A stretch of 64,000 nt of DNA from an uncultured Bradyrhizobium sp. (lineage in GTDB: Bacteria > Pseudomonadota > Alphaproteobacteria > Rhizobiales > Xanthobacteraceae). Made by a program: the position numbers and the translations under genes. The stretch spans positions 62,001 to 126,000 of the forward strand of contig NZ_CANSMR010000001.1 of NCBI RefSeq assembly GCF_947648125.1, in the 5' to 3' direction. Shown in pieces: positions 17,788 to 26,918 of the stretch. How positions within the stretch are numbered: the stretch's first letter is position 1; every line of letters begins with the position of its first letter. The notes beneath the pieces were generated by a model. The model was not told where the DNA came from. It saw only the letters and a program-made list of their open reading frames with translations, and did not search any database.

Positions 17788-18821
17788 CCGAGCTGCAAGC
17801 CGATCGTCCCACGGGCACCCTGAGCGCACCGCGATTTCAGGCGGAAGCGAAGCGTTCGCGGTATCTCGACCTCTCGGTGGCGCTGGCCACTTTCGCGGTG
17901 CTGGCAATCCTGCCGTTCGTTTCGGGCAGCAAGGCGCTGCTTGACTTCGTAATCCGGTGCTCGGCTTACGGCCTGTTTACCACCTCGCTCAACCTGTTGA
18001 TCGGCTACACCGGCATGATCTCGTTCGGGCATGGAATGTTCTTCGGCATCGGAGCATATAGTTTCGGGCTGATCATGCAGCGCGTCGGTGTGCCGATCCC
18101 GGTTGCTTTCGTGGCGACGCTTGCGATCACCGCCGTCATCGCGGCCGTCATCGGTGCGATCTGCGTGCGGCTGAAGGAGATCTATTTTGCCTTCGTCACG
18201 CTCGCCTTCCAGATGCTGATCCATTCGACGATCTTGTCCTGGGCCTCGTTCACCGGCGGCGACCAGGGCCTGCGCGGCGGCCTTCCACGCCCGCCGTTTC
18301 TGGGCATCGACCTGTCAAACCAGTTGCATCTCTACCTTGCGAGCTGCGCGCTCCTGGTGGTCGGCCTCCTGGCGATGCGGCAGATTGCGCAATCGCCGTT
18401 CGGCTATACGCTACGCATGATCCGCGACAACCCGGCGCGAGCGAGCTTCATCGGGGTCGAGGTCTGGCGCGCCAAGCTGACGATCTTCGTGCTGGCGGCC
18501 CTGTTTGCGTCGATGGGCGGAATGGTAATGGCGTTGTTCGTGTCGGGCGCCTATCCCGAATTCGCCTACTGGACGATTTCGGGTGAGGCGATCTTCATCA
18601 ACATGCTCGGCGGCGTCACGACGTTCCTGGGGCCGATGGTCGGAACCGTGTTGCTATTGATCCTCAACGACACCGTGACCCGCTTGACCGAGTACTACGG
18701 CATCGTGCTTGGCATCGTGATTCTGTTCTTCGCCATCGGCCTGCGCAAAGGCCTGATGGATTTCGTGGTCGAGCGCATTGCCGCGCGAAACGACCGCGCG
18801 GGCAAGAGAGGGCGAACATGA
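17784..18821 (+). CDS. Importer B: permease (LivM type)
   Basis: A 345-aa polytopic protein with a longer cytoplasmic N-terminus (about 30 polar residues) before the first membrane segment. LivM marks are NLLIGYTGMISFGHGMFFG, MIRDNPARASFIGV and LGGVTTFLGPMVGTVLLL. It overlaps both neighbours by 4 nt, including the SDR gene that follows. Confidence 0.88.
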   Translation: MTELQADRPTGTLSAPRFQAEAKRSRYLDLSVALATFAVLAILPFVSGSKALLDFVIRCSAYGLFTTSLNLLIGYTGMISFGHGMFFGIGAYSFGLIMQRVGVPIPVAFVATLAITAVIAAVIGAICVRLKEIYFAFVTLAFQMLIHSTILSWASFTGGDQGLRGGLPRPPFLGIDLSNQLHLYLASCALLVVGLLAMRQIAQSPFGYTLRMIRDNPARASFIGVEVWRAKLTIFVLAALFASMGGMVMALFVSGAYPEFAYWTISGEAIFINMLGGVTTFLGPMVGTVLLLILNDTVTRLTEYYGIVLGIVILFFAIGLRKGLMDFVVERIAARNDRAGKRGRT

Positions 18822-19609
18822 GCCGGAGCGAAGCGAAACCAGGCCGTATTGCTGTGGTGACCGGAGGGGCGAGCGGCATCGGCGAGGCCTGCGCTCGGCA
18901 ATTCGTCGCCGAAGGCTATGCCGCTGTTCTCGTCGATCGCGACGTCACCAAGGCACAAGCCGTCGCCGCGCGTATTGGCGGTCGTGCATATGCGGCCGAC
19001 GTGGCGGATAGCCAGCAGACGGAGAAGTGCGCCGAATCTATTGAGCGTGATTGCGGGCCAGTCGATGTGCTGGTCAACAGCGCCGGCATCATCCAGGCGC
19101 CGGTTCGTCCGCACGAACTGCCGATCAGCGCGTGGGACGACGTGGTCCGCATCGACCAGCGCGGAACCTATGTCGCGAGTCTCGCCTTTGCCAGGCGCAT
19201 GATCGAGCGCCAGCGTGGCAGCATCGTCAACATCGCATCGATCGCCGGAATGCGGTCGATGCCGCTGCACGCCTATGCGCCGGCGAAGGCTGCGGTGATC
19301 GCCATGACCGAATGCCTTGCCGCGGAATGGGGTCCGTCCGGCATCCGGGTCAACGCGGTCTCGCCGGGCTACACGCTGACGCCGGCGTTGAAGCTCGCGA
19401 TCGACCGGGGTGAGCGCGACACGCGGGCGCTCACATCCAACGCGGCACTCGGACGATTGGTTGATCCCGACGAAATCGCGCGCGTGGTGGTCTTCCTGGC
19501 TTCCGACGCAGCATCCGCAATGACGGGCGTCAACGTCCCGGTGGATTGCGGCTGGCTTGCAGGCACGTCGTGGAGCACCTATGGCGGGCTGAGGGGAGCT
19601 GCGGTCTGA
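18818..19609 (+). CDS. Short-chain dehydrogenase/reductase embedded in the importer B operon
   Basis: A 263-aa SDR with TGGASGIG (15-22), NSAG (87-90), and catalytic Ser141, Tyr153 and Lys157 (YAPAK). It starts within the LivM stop and ends 3 bp before the LivG start, so an enzyme gene interrupts the transporter genes. The C-terminal tail VPVDCGWLAGTSWSTYGGL closely mirrors that of the SDR at 12444-13217, so the two are paralogues in divergent operons. They could act on two stereoisomers or on successive alcohol steps. Confidence 0.87.
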   Translation: MSRSEAKPGRIAVVTGGASGIGEACARQFVAEGYAAVLVDRDVTKAQAVAARIGGRAYAADVADSQQTEKCAESIERDCGPVDVLVNSAGIIQAPVRPHELPISAWDDVVRIDQRGTYVASLAFARRMIERQRGSIVNIASIAGMRSMPLHAYAPAKAAVIAMTECLAAEWGPSGIRVNAVSPGYTLTPALKLAIDRGERDTRALTSNAALGRLVDPDEIARVVVFLASDAASAMTGVNVPVDCGWLAGTSWSTYGGLRGAAV

Positions 19610-19612
19610 GCC

Positions 19613-20365
19613 ATGCTTTCGATCCAGCATCTCACGAAATCGTTCGGCGGGCTGAAAGCGACCGACGATGTCTCGTTGGACTTTCCCGGCGGCTCGCTGA
19701 CCGCCGTGATCGGTCCGAACGGTGCGGGGAAGAGCACCTTCTTCAACCTGATCAGCGGTGCCTTGACGCCCGATGGCGGAAAGATTCTGCTTGATGGTGC
19801 CGATCTCGCCGGGCGCTCGCCGCCCGAAATCATGCGCCGGGGCATCGGCCGCGCGTTCCAGGTCGCCAGTATCTTCCCGACGCTGACGGTGCAGGAGACC
19901 ATGCTGGCGGCCGTGTGCGCCGATCAGCGCCGCAACAGCATCCTGCATCGGCGCTTTCCGCTGGTGGAGACCCGCGACCGCGCCGAGCATGCCATGGAGA
20001 TGCTTGGGCTCGCCAGCAAGCGGCACCGCGTCGCGGCGACGCTGTCGCATGGCGACCAGAAATTGCTCGATATCGCCCTGGCGCTGGTGCTCGATCCGAA
20101 GGTACTGCTGCTCGACGAGCCTACGGCCGGGATGGGCCCCGAAGAGCGCTGGCGCATGATCGAGAAGGTGCACGAGCTCTGGGAAAAACAGAAGATCACC
20201 GTTGTGTTCATCGAGCACGACATGGACATCGTGTTCAAGATCGCGCCTTCGATCGTCGTCCTATGCTACGGCCGCATCCTTGCAACTGGAACGCCGGACG
20301 CAATCCGCAGCGATAACGCGGTCATCGATGCCTACCTCGGCACCGAAGAGGGCGGTGCGGCATGA
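19613..20365 (+). CDS. Importer B: ATP-binding protein (LivG type)
   Basis: A 250-aa ABC ATPase with Walker A GPNGAGKST, the variant signature LSHGDQKLLDIALAL, Walker B VLLLDEPTAGMGP and FIEHDMD with the switch His. It follows the embedded SDR by 3 bp and overlaps LivF by ATGA. Confidence 0.9.
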   Translation: MLSIQHLTKSFGGLKATDDVSLDFPGGSLTAVIGPNGAGKSTFFNLISGALTPDGGKILLDGADLAGRSPPEIMRRGIGRAFQVASIFPTLTVQETMLAAVCADQRRNSILHRRFPLVETRDRAEHAMEMLGLASKRHRVAATLSHGDQKLLDIALALVLDPKVLLLDEPTAGMGPEERWRMIEKVHELWEKQKITVVFIEHDMDIVFKIAPSIVVLCYGRILATGTPDAIRSDNAVIDAYLGTEEGGAA

Positions 20366-21078
20366 GTGAGCAACCGACCATCGAGGCCAGCGACCTCGAC
20401 GTCTATTATGGGACCAGCCAGATCCTGTTCGGCGTCGGCCTTTCGGTACAGAAGGGCGACACGATGGCGCTACTCGGCCGCAATGGCGCCGGCAAATCGA
20501 CCACCATGAAAGCGATCATGGGCCTCGCGCCACCGCGGCGCGGCTCGGTCAGCATGCGCGGCAGGGTGATATCGGGACTGAAGCCCCACCACATCGCGCG
20601 TGCCGGGTTGGGCTTCGTGCCTGAAGACCGTCAGGTCTTTCCGGAGCACACGGTCGAGGACAATCTCCTCATCGGCCGGAAGAAGGGGCCGGACGGCGAG
20701 GACGAATGGTCGCTCAAGCGCATTTATGAGGTTTTCCCGCTGCTGGAGCCGCTGCGGTATCGCATCGCCGGGAGGCTGTCGGGCGGCGAGCAGCAGATGC
20801 TCGCGATGGCCCGCACGCTGATGGGCAATCCGGCGCTGTTGCTGCTGGACGAGCCGAGCGAAGGGCTTGCGCCGATCATCGTGCAGCGGATCGCCGAATT
20901 GCTGCAGCAGCTCAGGAGCATCGGGGTAACGATCCTGATCGCCGAGCAGAACATGCATTTTTGCCTTGGCCTCGCCAACCGTGCGACGGTGATCGACAAG
21001 GGTCAGATTGTCTACAGCGCTTCGATCGAGGAGTTGAAGCGCAATGACGAGGTTCGCCAGCGCTACCTGGCGCTGTGA
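20362..21078 (+). CDS. Importer B: ATP-binding protein (LivF type)
   Basis: A 238-aa ABC ATPase with Walker A GRNGAGKST, canonical signature LSGGEQQML, Walker B LLLLDEPSEGLAP and IAEQNMHF. It is the last transporter gene of importer B and is followed 21 bp later by the MmgE/PrpD gene. Confidence 0.9.
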   Translation: MSEQPTIEASDLDVYYGTSQILFGVGLSVQKGDTMALLGRNGAGKSTTMKAIMGLAPPRRGSVSMRGRVISGLKPHHIARAGLGFVPEDRQVFPEHTVEDNLLIGRKKGPDGEDEWSLKRIYEVFPLLEPLRYRIAGRLSGGEQQMLAMARTLMGNPALLLLDEPSEGLAPIIVQRIAELLQQLRSIGVTILIAEQNMHFCLGLANRATVIDKGQIVYSASIEELKRNDEVRQRYLAL

Positions 21079-21099
21079 TCGATCGGGGGGACGAACGAG

Positions 21100-22437
21100 A
21101 TGCCGACGCTCAGCCAACAGATTGCGGACTTCACCTCCCAGCTTTCGCTCACCAATCTGCCTCCGGAGGTCAACGAGAAGGCACGAACCTGCGTTCTCAA
21201 TGCCTTCGGCATGGGATTGAACGGCCTGGACACGCCGTATGCTCGGGTGGCGCGCGAAGCTGTGCTCGCAACCGATGGACAGCTGCACGACGGGGCGACG
21301 CTGTTCGGCGATGGGCGGCGCACGACGATCGGCGGCGCCTGCATCGCCAATTCGGCGCTGTTCCACGGGCGCGCGCAGGAGGACACCTGCGGCGCCGCGC
21401 ATTTCGGCACGGTGCTCATTCCGATGCTCGCCGCGATGATCGAGGTGCAGGGCTATCCGCTCGATCGGCTGATCCCGGCGCTCGTCGCCGGCTACGAGGC
21501 GGGCGGCCTGCTGGAGAATGCCTTTGCGGGCAGGACGACTCCGCAGGGCTTCCGATCGACGGCTACTTACGGCGCCATCGCCGCTGCGGCGGCCGCTGCG
21601 CGGCTGATGGCGCTCGATGCCGCAACCACCGCGGCGGCGATCTCCAATGCGGCTTCCTTCAGCGGCGGCGTATTGCAGTCTTTCGCCGACGGCACCGACG
21701 AATGGCGCTATCAGCCCGGCATGGTTGCACGCAACGGACACGCCGCGGCTGCGCTCGCCCGCGCCGGTTCGGTCTCCGCGCCGCTCGCGCTGGAAGGCAA
21801 GGTGGGATTCGCCAGGAGCTTTGCCGGCACCGCGGCGCCGGAAGACCTGGCCGCATCCCTGGGCCGCGATTGGGCGACGTTGCGGGTCACCTTCAAGCCG
21901 TACCCGGTCTGCGCCTTCAACCAGACGCCGGTGACCGCGGCGCTGCATCTGCGCAAGCAGCTCGGCACGACCGTACCTAGCGCCGTGCGGGTGCGCATGA
22001 ACCCCTATGAGACGGGCTACGCGGGAATGGATGCGGTCGGTCCGTTCAACTCGATTTCCGGCACGCTGATGAGCATTCCCTTCTGCATCGCGACCACGCT
22101 CGTTCATGGCGTGCCCGACATGGCGCGCATGACCACCTATGACGATCCCAAGGTTGCGGATCTGATCCGGCGGACCACGCTGGTCAGCGATCCCGCGGTC
22201 CCCACGCTCTGCGCAGTGATCGAGGCAGAGACGGCTTCCGGCACCGTGGTTCGGGAGCAGCGCATGACTCCTGCGGACTACTCTTTCAGCCGCGATGCCG
22301 TCTCGGAAATGCTGCGGCGGATCGGTCGCGAGCAGAAGGTGGCGCCGGCCGCATTCGATCGCATCGAACGCTTCGTCGACCGGCTGCCCGACGGTGCCAT
22401 TGCCGACGCCGTCGGAGCTTTCGCTTTGGTGCAGTGA
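21100..22437 (+). CDS. MmgE/PrpD family protein
   Basis: A 445-aa protein of normal length for the 2-methylcitrate dehydratase/cis-aconitate decarboxylase family. It shows the family N-terminus with ARTCVLNAFGMGLNG, the HGRAQEDT segment near residue 88 and GYEAGGLLENAFAG. Family members dehydrate or decarboxylate hydroxy tricarboxylates, but many in catabolic clusters have unknown substrates; the prp operon partners are absent here, so methylcitrate is not supported. It is the last gene of the importer B operon and ends 16 bp before the convergent acyl-CoA dehydrogenase. Confidence 0.85.
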   Translation: MPTLSQQIADFTSQLSLTNLPPEVNEKARTCVLNAFGMGLNGLDTPYARVAREAVLATDGQLHDGATLFGDGRRTTIGGACIANSALFHGRAQEDTCGAAHFGTVLIPMLAAMIEVQGYPLDRLIPALVAGYEAGGLLENAFAGRTTPQGFRSTATYGAIAAAAAAARLMALDAATTAAAISNAASFSGGVLQSFADGTDEWRYQPGMVARNGHAAAALARAGSVSAPLALEGKVGFARSFAGTAAPEDLAASLGRDWATLRVTFKPYPVCAFNQTPVTAALHLRKQLGTTVPSAVRVRMNPYETGYAGMDAVGPFNSISGTLMSIPFCIATTLVHGVPDMARMTTYDDPKVADLIRRTTLVSDPAVPTLCAVIEAETASGTVVREQRMTPADYSFSRDAVSEMLRRIGREQKVAPAAFDRIERFVDRLPDGAIADAVGAFALVQ

Positions 22438-22453
22438 GCGGCTGCGCCTGCGA

Positions 22454-23611
22454 TCAGTTGCAGGGCAGGCCCATCTCGCGGGCAATCGCGCGGAGCTGGA
22501 TCTCCCAGCTTCCGACCGTGACGGGTGCGACCATGGCGTCGAGCGCCAGGCGCATCGCCGGCAGTTCCTCGGTCAGTCCCCAGCCGCCGCCGATATGCAG
22601 CGCCGTCTGCGTCACGCGCACCACGGCCTGGGTCGCCAGCAGTTTCGCGGTAGAGACATCGAGGATCACGTCCTTCAGCGGAACGTCGGAATCGTAGCGT
22701 TCGGCGGCGTGATAGGTCAGGTGACGCGTCGCCTCGACATCGACATGGGCCTGCGCCAGCGAGAAGGCGATCGACTGGTTGGCGCCGATCGGTCGGCCGA
22801 ACTGCTGCCTTGTCGTCGCGTAGTCCCGCGCCCAGTTCAGCGCGGCCTGCATGTGGCCGAGCCAGCGCGCGGCGACCATGATGCGCTCGCGGTTGAATCC
22901 GGTCATGATCTCCTTGAAGCCGGCATCGAGCCGGCGCCGCTCGGGCACGCGCACATTGTCGAACTGCACCCGGTAGGTCGGCGCCGGACGGTTCACATAG
23001 GTCTCGATCTGGCTGCAGGTCACGCCCGGACTGCGGCGATCGATGGCGAAGAACTGCATGCCGTGGCGGCCGCGGCTGGTGTCGGTCTGCGCCAGCGTCA
23101 CCAGCACTTCGCTGTCGCCTCCCAGCGTGATGAAGGACTTCAGCCCGTCGACGATCCAGTCGTCGCCGTCCCGCCGCGCCCTCGTCTTGACGTTCTGGAC
23201 GTCGTTGCCGGCTTCCGGCTCGGTCACGGTGATCGCCACCAGGCAGTTGCCGGCGATGACCTCGCGCGCGATGTTCCGCTGCTCGGGAGAGCCGTAGTCG
23301 TAGAGGATCGAGCCCGCGACATTCTGCACCAGCACGGACACGGCGAGGTTGGGATTGACCTTCGACATTTCCTCCATGGCGATGGCCTCTTCGTAGGCTC
23401 CGAGGTCGGACCCGCCGATGTCTTCCGGTGCGGTGATGCCGATCAGTCCGGCGCGCGCGCAGGCCGCATAGAAGTCCCGCGGAAATATCTTGTCCCGGTC
23501 GGCCGCGCGCCAGCGCGGTCCGATCTCGGCTGCGGCAAAGCGCGCGCACATGTCGCGAAACTGCGCCCGGTCGACGGTCTTCAGCGGACAGCGTGTTTTC
23601 TTCTGGTTCAT
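22454..23611 (-). CDS. Acyl-CoA dehydrogenase
   Basis: A 385-aa flavoenzyme that makes an alpha,beta double bond in an acyl-CoA. It has the FAD-binding signature ITVTEPEAGNDVQNVKTRA. The usual C-terminal catalytic Glu is Val366 (TVGSWEIQ instead of YEGTSEIQ), but GFNRERIMVA carries a Glu where isovaleryl-CoA dehydrogenase has its base. The start at ATG 23611 (MNQKKTRC) is chosen over a longer upstream frame. It is transcribed alone, away from the operon starting at 23807. Confidence 0.86.
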   Translation of the reverse strand: MNQKKTRCPLKTVDRAQFRDMCARFAAAEIGPRWRAADRDKIFPRDFYAACARAGLIGITAPEDIGGSDLGAYEEAIAMEEMSKVNPNLAVSVLVQNVAGSILYDYGSPEQRNIAREVIAGNCLVAITVTEPEAGNDVQNVKTRARRDGDDWIVDGLKSFITLGGDSEVLVTLAQTDTSRGRHGMQFFAIDRRSPGVTCSQIETYVNRPAPTYRVQFDNVRVPERRRLDAGFKEIMTGFNRERIMVAARWLGHMQAALNWARDYATTRQQFGRPIGANQSIAFSLAQAHVDVEATRHLTYHAAERYDSDVPLKDVILDVSTAKLLATQAVVRVTQTALHIGGGWGLTEELPAMRLALDAMVAPVTVGSWEIQLRAIAREMGLPCN

Positions 23612-23717
23612 CGTTCGATCCTGATTGTCGGTGAAGGGGCTTTCGCCGCTCCGTAGCGAGCGAGGATGTTGACACGGGGCGGAGCCATCGCCTATCAATA
23701 TTTTCAGAAGAGAACAT

Positions 23718-23735
23718 AATTCTCGATAGAGAATT
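23718..23735. promoter_or_regulatory. Inverted repeat AATTCTC-GATA-GAGAATT, candidate IclR operator
   Basis: A perfect 7-bp inverted repeat in the 195-bp divergent gap between the acyl-CoA dehydrogenases at 23611 and 23807. The core ATTCTC-N4-GAGAAT recurs with one arm mismatch at 36459-36474 just upstream of the IclR gene that closes this operon. This makes IclR the likely ligand. Confidence 0.65.
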
Positions 23736-23806
23736 TATCGAACAGCTCCGCGGGCGCGACGGAACGCAAGTCGCAGGCGGAGAGCCCGCAGGGAAGGAAA
23801 GGCCCG

Positions 23807-24949
23807 ATGGACTTCGAGTTTTCGCCTCAGCAGCAGCAGGTGCGGGACACCATCGTGCGCTTCGTCGCGCAGGACATGGCGCCGCTCGTGTCCGAGGCCG
23901 AGGAGAGCGAGGTATTTCCGCGCGAGCTGTTCCGCAAATGGGGCGAGCTCGGTCTGCTCGGCGTGCGCTATTCGGAAGCGGATGGCGGCTCCGGCTTCGA
24001 CAAGGTCAGCGACTGCATCGTTCGTGAGGAGATGAGCCGGGTTTGCCAGGCTTTTGCATCGTCATGGTCCGCGCATACGCATCTCGCGCTGTGGCCGATC
24101 TGGCGCGCGGGAACGGAGGCGCAGAAGGCGCGCTTCTTCAAGCCTGGGCTTGCAGGCGAGAAGATCGGCGGCTTCGGCCTGTCGGAGCCCGACGGCGGCT
24201 CGGATGTGCGCAGCATGAAGACGCGCGCCGAGAAGGTCGAGGGCGGCTGGCGCCTCAACGGCTCGAAACTGTACATCACCAACGCGCCGCTGGCTGACTT
24301 CCTGACGGTTGCGGCGCGCACCAAGGCCGAGCACACGGCGGATGCCATCAGCCTGTTCCTGGTCGAACTGCCCAATCCCGGGTTTTCGATCAGCAAGCTC
24401 AGGAAGGAAGGCATCCGTTCGTCGGAGACCGGCCTGATCCACATCGAGAATGCCTTCGTCCCCGATGATTGCCTGCTCGGCGGCGAGGTCGGCACCTACG
24501 GCATCGTGCTGGAGTCGCTCTCGGAGAACCGTATCGGGGTGTCCGCCAATTGCATCGGCATGGCGCGCGGCGCGTTCGATGCCGCGCTCGACTTCGCCAG
24601 GACCAGAATAGTCAGAGGCAAGCCGATCATCGAATACCAGGCGATCGCGCACAAGCTCGCCGACATGGCCGCGGATATCGAGGCGGCCAAATGGTTCGTC
24701 TACTACGGCGCCTGGCGGGTGGATCAGGGAACCATCGACGGTGCGACCGCCGCAAAGGTGAAGCTCGTCGCATCCGAGATGGCGGTCCGCGTCACGGAGG
24801 CCGCGATCCGGATTCTCGGCGGCGCCGGCATCATGTGTGAATATCCGGTCGGCCGTTTCCATCGCGACGCCCTGGTCTATGTGATCGGCGAGGGGACGTC
24901 CGAGATCCAGCGCAACATCATCTCGCGCGAATTGAGGGCGGCACGATGA
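23807..24949 (+). CDS. Acyl-CoA dehydrogenase
   Basis: A 380-aa enzyme of typical length. It has the FAD signature FGLSEPDGGSDVRSMKTRA and the C-terminal GEGTSEIQRNIISREL, whose Glu362 is at the usual catalytic base position of medium- and short-chain enzymes. A ribosome site (GGGAAGGAAA) precedes ATG 23807. It is the first gene of a 12-gene operon and overlaps the crotonase gene by ATGA. It would perform the first oxidation of an imported and activated acid. Confidence 0.9.
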   Translation: MDFEFSPQQQQVRDTIVRFVAQDMAPLVSEAEESEVFPRELFRKWGELGLLGVRYSEADGGSGFDKVSDCIVREEMSRVCQAFASSWSAHTHLALWPIWRAGTEAQKARFFKPGLAGEKIGGFGLSEPDGGSDVRSMKTRAEKVEGGWRLNGSKLYITNAPLADFLTVAARTKAEHTADAISLFLVELPNPGFSISKLRKEGIRSSETGLIHIENAFVPDDCLLGGEVGTYGIVLESLSENRIGVSANCIGMARGAFDAALDFARTRIVRGKPIIEYQAIAHKLADMAADIEAAKWFVYYGAWRVDQGTIDGATAAKVKLVASEMAVRVTEAAIRILGGAGIMCEYPVGRFHRDALVYVIGEGTSEIQRNIISRELRAAR

Positions 24950-25758
24950 CGTACAAGGCCATTCGCTTCGGCATCGAGGACGAGATCGCGCGGCTGGTCC
25001 TGAACCGGCCGGAGCAGCGCAACGCGCTCGACCTGGACATGCGCGACGATATCGAGCGTGCCGTGCGCGAGCTGCGCACCAGGGGCGGTGCCAAGGCGCT
25101 GGTCATCACCGGCGCGGGAGGCGCGTTCTGTGCCGGCGGCGATCTGCGTGCGCTGTCGGAGGGGCGCCGCCCGACGACGGCCAATCGCGAGCGCATCCGT
25201 CGGCTGCATGTCTGGTTCAGCGAATTGCTCGACCTGGAGATGCCGGTCATTGCGGTGGTCGATGGGCCGGCGTTCGGCGCGGGCTTCAATCTGGCGCTGG
25301 CGGCCGATTTCATCCTGGCGACGCCGCGGGCGCAGATGTGTGCCGTGTTCGTCCGGATCGGCCTCGTGCCGGATCTCGGCGGTCTGCAGCTCCTGCCGCG
25401 CATCGTCGGCCTGCAGCGCGCCAAGGAGATCATTTTTTCGGGCCGCGTGGTCGGCGTCGAGGAAGCGCTGAGCCTCGGCATCGTTCATCAGATCGTGCCG
25501 CAGGATGACCCGCTGGCGACCGGCGTCGCCTTCGCGCAGCGCTTCAGGAACGCGCCGACCGACGCCATCGGCATGGCCAAGACCATCCTGAACCAGTCCT
25601 TCAACCTCGACCGCCACGCGCTGGCGGAGATGGAGTCCTACGCGCAGGCGGTCGCGCTCGAGACGCCGTATCACCAGGCGGCGGTCGCCGACTTCCTGTC
25701 CAAGAAGCCGCTCGGATTCGTCTGGGAACGGTTCGGCGATAACGCGAAAGAGAAGTGA
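24946..25758 (+). CDS. Enoyl-CoA hydratase/isomerase family protein
   Basis: A 270-aa crotonase with the oxyanion segments GAFCAGGDLRAL and GPAFGAGFNLALAAD. At the position of the first catalytic Glu of rat crotonase (PEI) it has CAVFVRIGLVPDLGG, so simple hydration may not be its reaction; isomerase or other crotonase chemistry is possible. It overlaps the dehydrogenase by 4 nt and is followed by the thiolase-like gene. Confidence 0.87.
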   Translation: MTYKAIRFGIEDEIARLVLNRPEQRNALDLDMRDDIERAVRELRTRGGAKALVITGAGGAFCAGGDLRALSEGRRPTTANRERIRRLHVWFSELLDLEMPVIAVVDGPAFGAGFNLALAADFILATPRAQMCAVFVRIGLVPDLGGLQLLPRIVGLQRAKEIIFSGRVVGVEEALSLGIVHQIVPQDDPLATGVAFAQRFRNAPTDAIGMAKTILNQSFNLDRHALAEMESYAQAVALETPYHQAAVADFLSKKPLGFVWERFGDNAKEK

Positions 25759-25760
25759 TC

Positions 25761-26915
25761 ATGGCATCGAAGGCAGTCATCACGGGCGCAGCCGACACTG
25801 CGGTCGGCAAGCTCGAAGGCTCGACGTCGCTCGGGCTGCAGGCGGAGGCGGCCGCCGCGGCCGTGGCCGATGCCGGCCTGTCCCTCGGCGACATCGACGG
25901 CGTGCTGTGCGGCTATTCGTTCACGGAGCCGCACCTGATGCTGTCGTCGGTCGTGAGCGAGTTCTTAGGCATCATGCCGTCCTATTCGATCGCGGTGCAG
26001 GCAGGCGGCGCCACGGCTTGCGCCCAGGTCATGCAGGCGGCGGCGCTGGTCGAGGCGGGAATTTGCCGGCATGTCCTCGCCGTCTGCGGCGACAATCGCC
26101 TGACCGGTATGTCGCGCGACAAGGCCGTCGCCGCGCTGTCCGAGGTGGGGCATGCGCAGTTCGAGCGGCCTTACGGCATCAGCGTGCCCTCCGCCTATGC
26201 GCTGGTGGCGCAGCGCTACATGTACGACTATGGCGTGACGCTCGAGCACCTTGCCGGCGTCGCGGTCGCGCATCGCAAGCACGCCATGCGCAATCCGAAG
26301 GCGCAGATGCGCCAGCCGATCACGCTGGAGGACGTCGCCAAGTCGAAGCCGATCTCGACGCCGCTGCGGCTGCTCGACTGCTGCCTGATCTCCGACGGCG
26401 GCGCCGCGGTCGTCGTCAGCGCGGCGGACGCCGCAAAGGACACGCGCAAGCGGGGCATCGACATTCTCGGCACCGGTCAGATGAATACCCATGAGCACAT
26501 CGTGGCCTCGCCCTCGCTCACCGATTTCGGCTGCAAGCAGTCGTCGGCGCAGGCGTTCGGACGCGCCGGCGTCAAGCCTGCGGATATCGATGTCGCCGAG
26601 ATCTACGACAGCTTCACCATCACCCTGCTTGCGGAGCTGGAGTCGATCGGCTTCTTCGCGCGCGGCGAGGCGGGGCCTGCGATCCTGTCCGGTGCGCTCG
26701 ACCTCGACGGCCGTCTGCCGTGCAACACCCATGGCGGGCTGCTCTCCTATGCGCATTCGGGCGCGGCCGGCGGCATGTTCCATGTCGTCGAAGCGGTTCG
26801 GCAGTTGCGCGGCGAGGCCGACGGGCGGCAGGTCGCCGATCCCGAACTGGCCTTCGTCCATGGCGACGGCGGCATCCTTTCCGCCCATTGCTCGCTGGTG
26901 CTCGGAAGGAACTGA
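25761..26915 (+). CDS. Thiolase-like protein (SCP2-thiolase/Ltp2 group)
   Basis: A 384-aa non-decarboxylating thiolase-fold protein. ATG 25761 is preferred over GTG 25755, which overlaps the crotonase stop. The C-terminal catalytic region is NTHGGLLSYAHSGAAGG (322-338). At the N-terminal nucleophile position the sequence reads AGGATACAQ (81-89), so the usual CSS/CSG cysteine seems absent; Cys87 is offset by several residues. The lipid-transfer aldolase Ltp2 also lacks this Cys. With the DUF35 protein directly downstream, a retro-aldol or atypical thiolytic role is possible. Confidence 0.8.
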   Translation: MASKAVITGAADTAVGKLEGSTSLGLQAEAAAAAVADAGLSLGDIDGVLCGYSFTEPHLMLSSVVSEFLGIMPSYSIAVQAGGATACAQVMQAAALVEAGICRHVLAVCGDNRLTGMSRDKAVAALSEVGHAQFERPYGISVPSAYALVAQRYMYDYGVTLEHLAGVAVAHRKHAMRNPKAQMRQPITLEDVAKSKPISTPLRLLDCCLISDGGAAVVVSAADAAKDTRKRGIDILGTGQMNTHEHIVASPSLTDFGCKQSSAQAFGRAGVKPADIDVAEIYDSFTITLLAELESIGFFARGEAGPAILSGALDLDGRLPCNTHGGLLSYAHSGAAGGMFHVVEAVRQLRGEADGRQVADPELAFVHGDGGILSAHCSLVLGRN

Positions 26916-26918
26916 TCG

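Noticed and set aside
20470-22485. A 671-codon minus-strand open frame opposite LivF and MmgE/PrpD
   Set aside because: Antisense shadow of two well-supported genes; its composition is arginine-rich and it has no recognisable domain.
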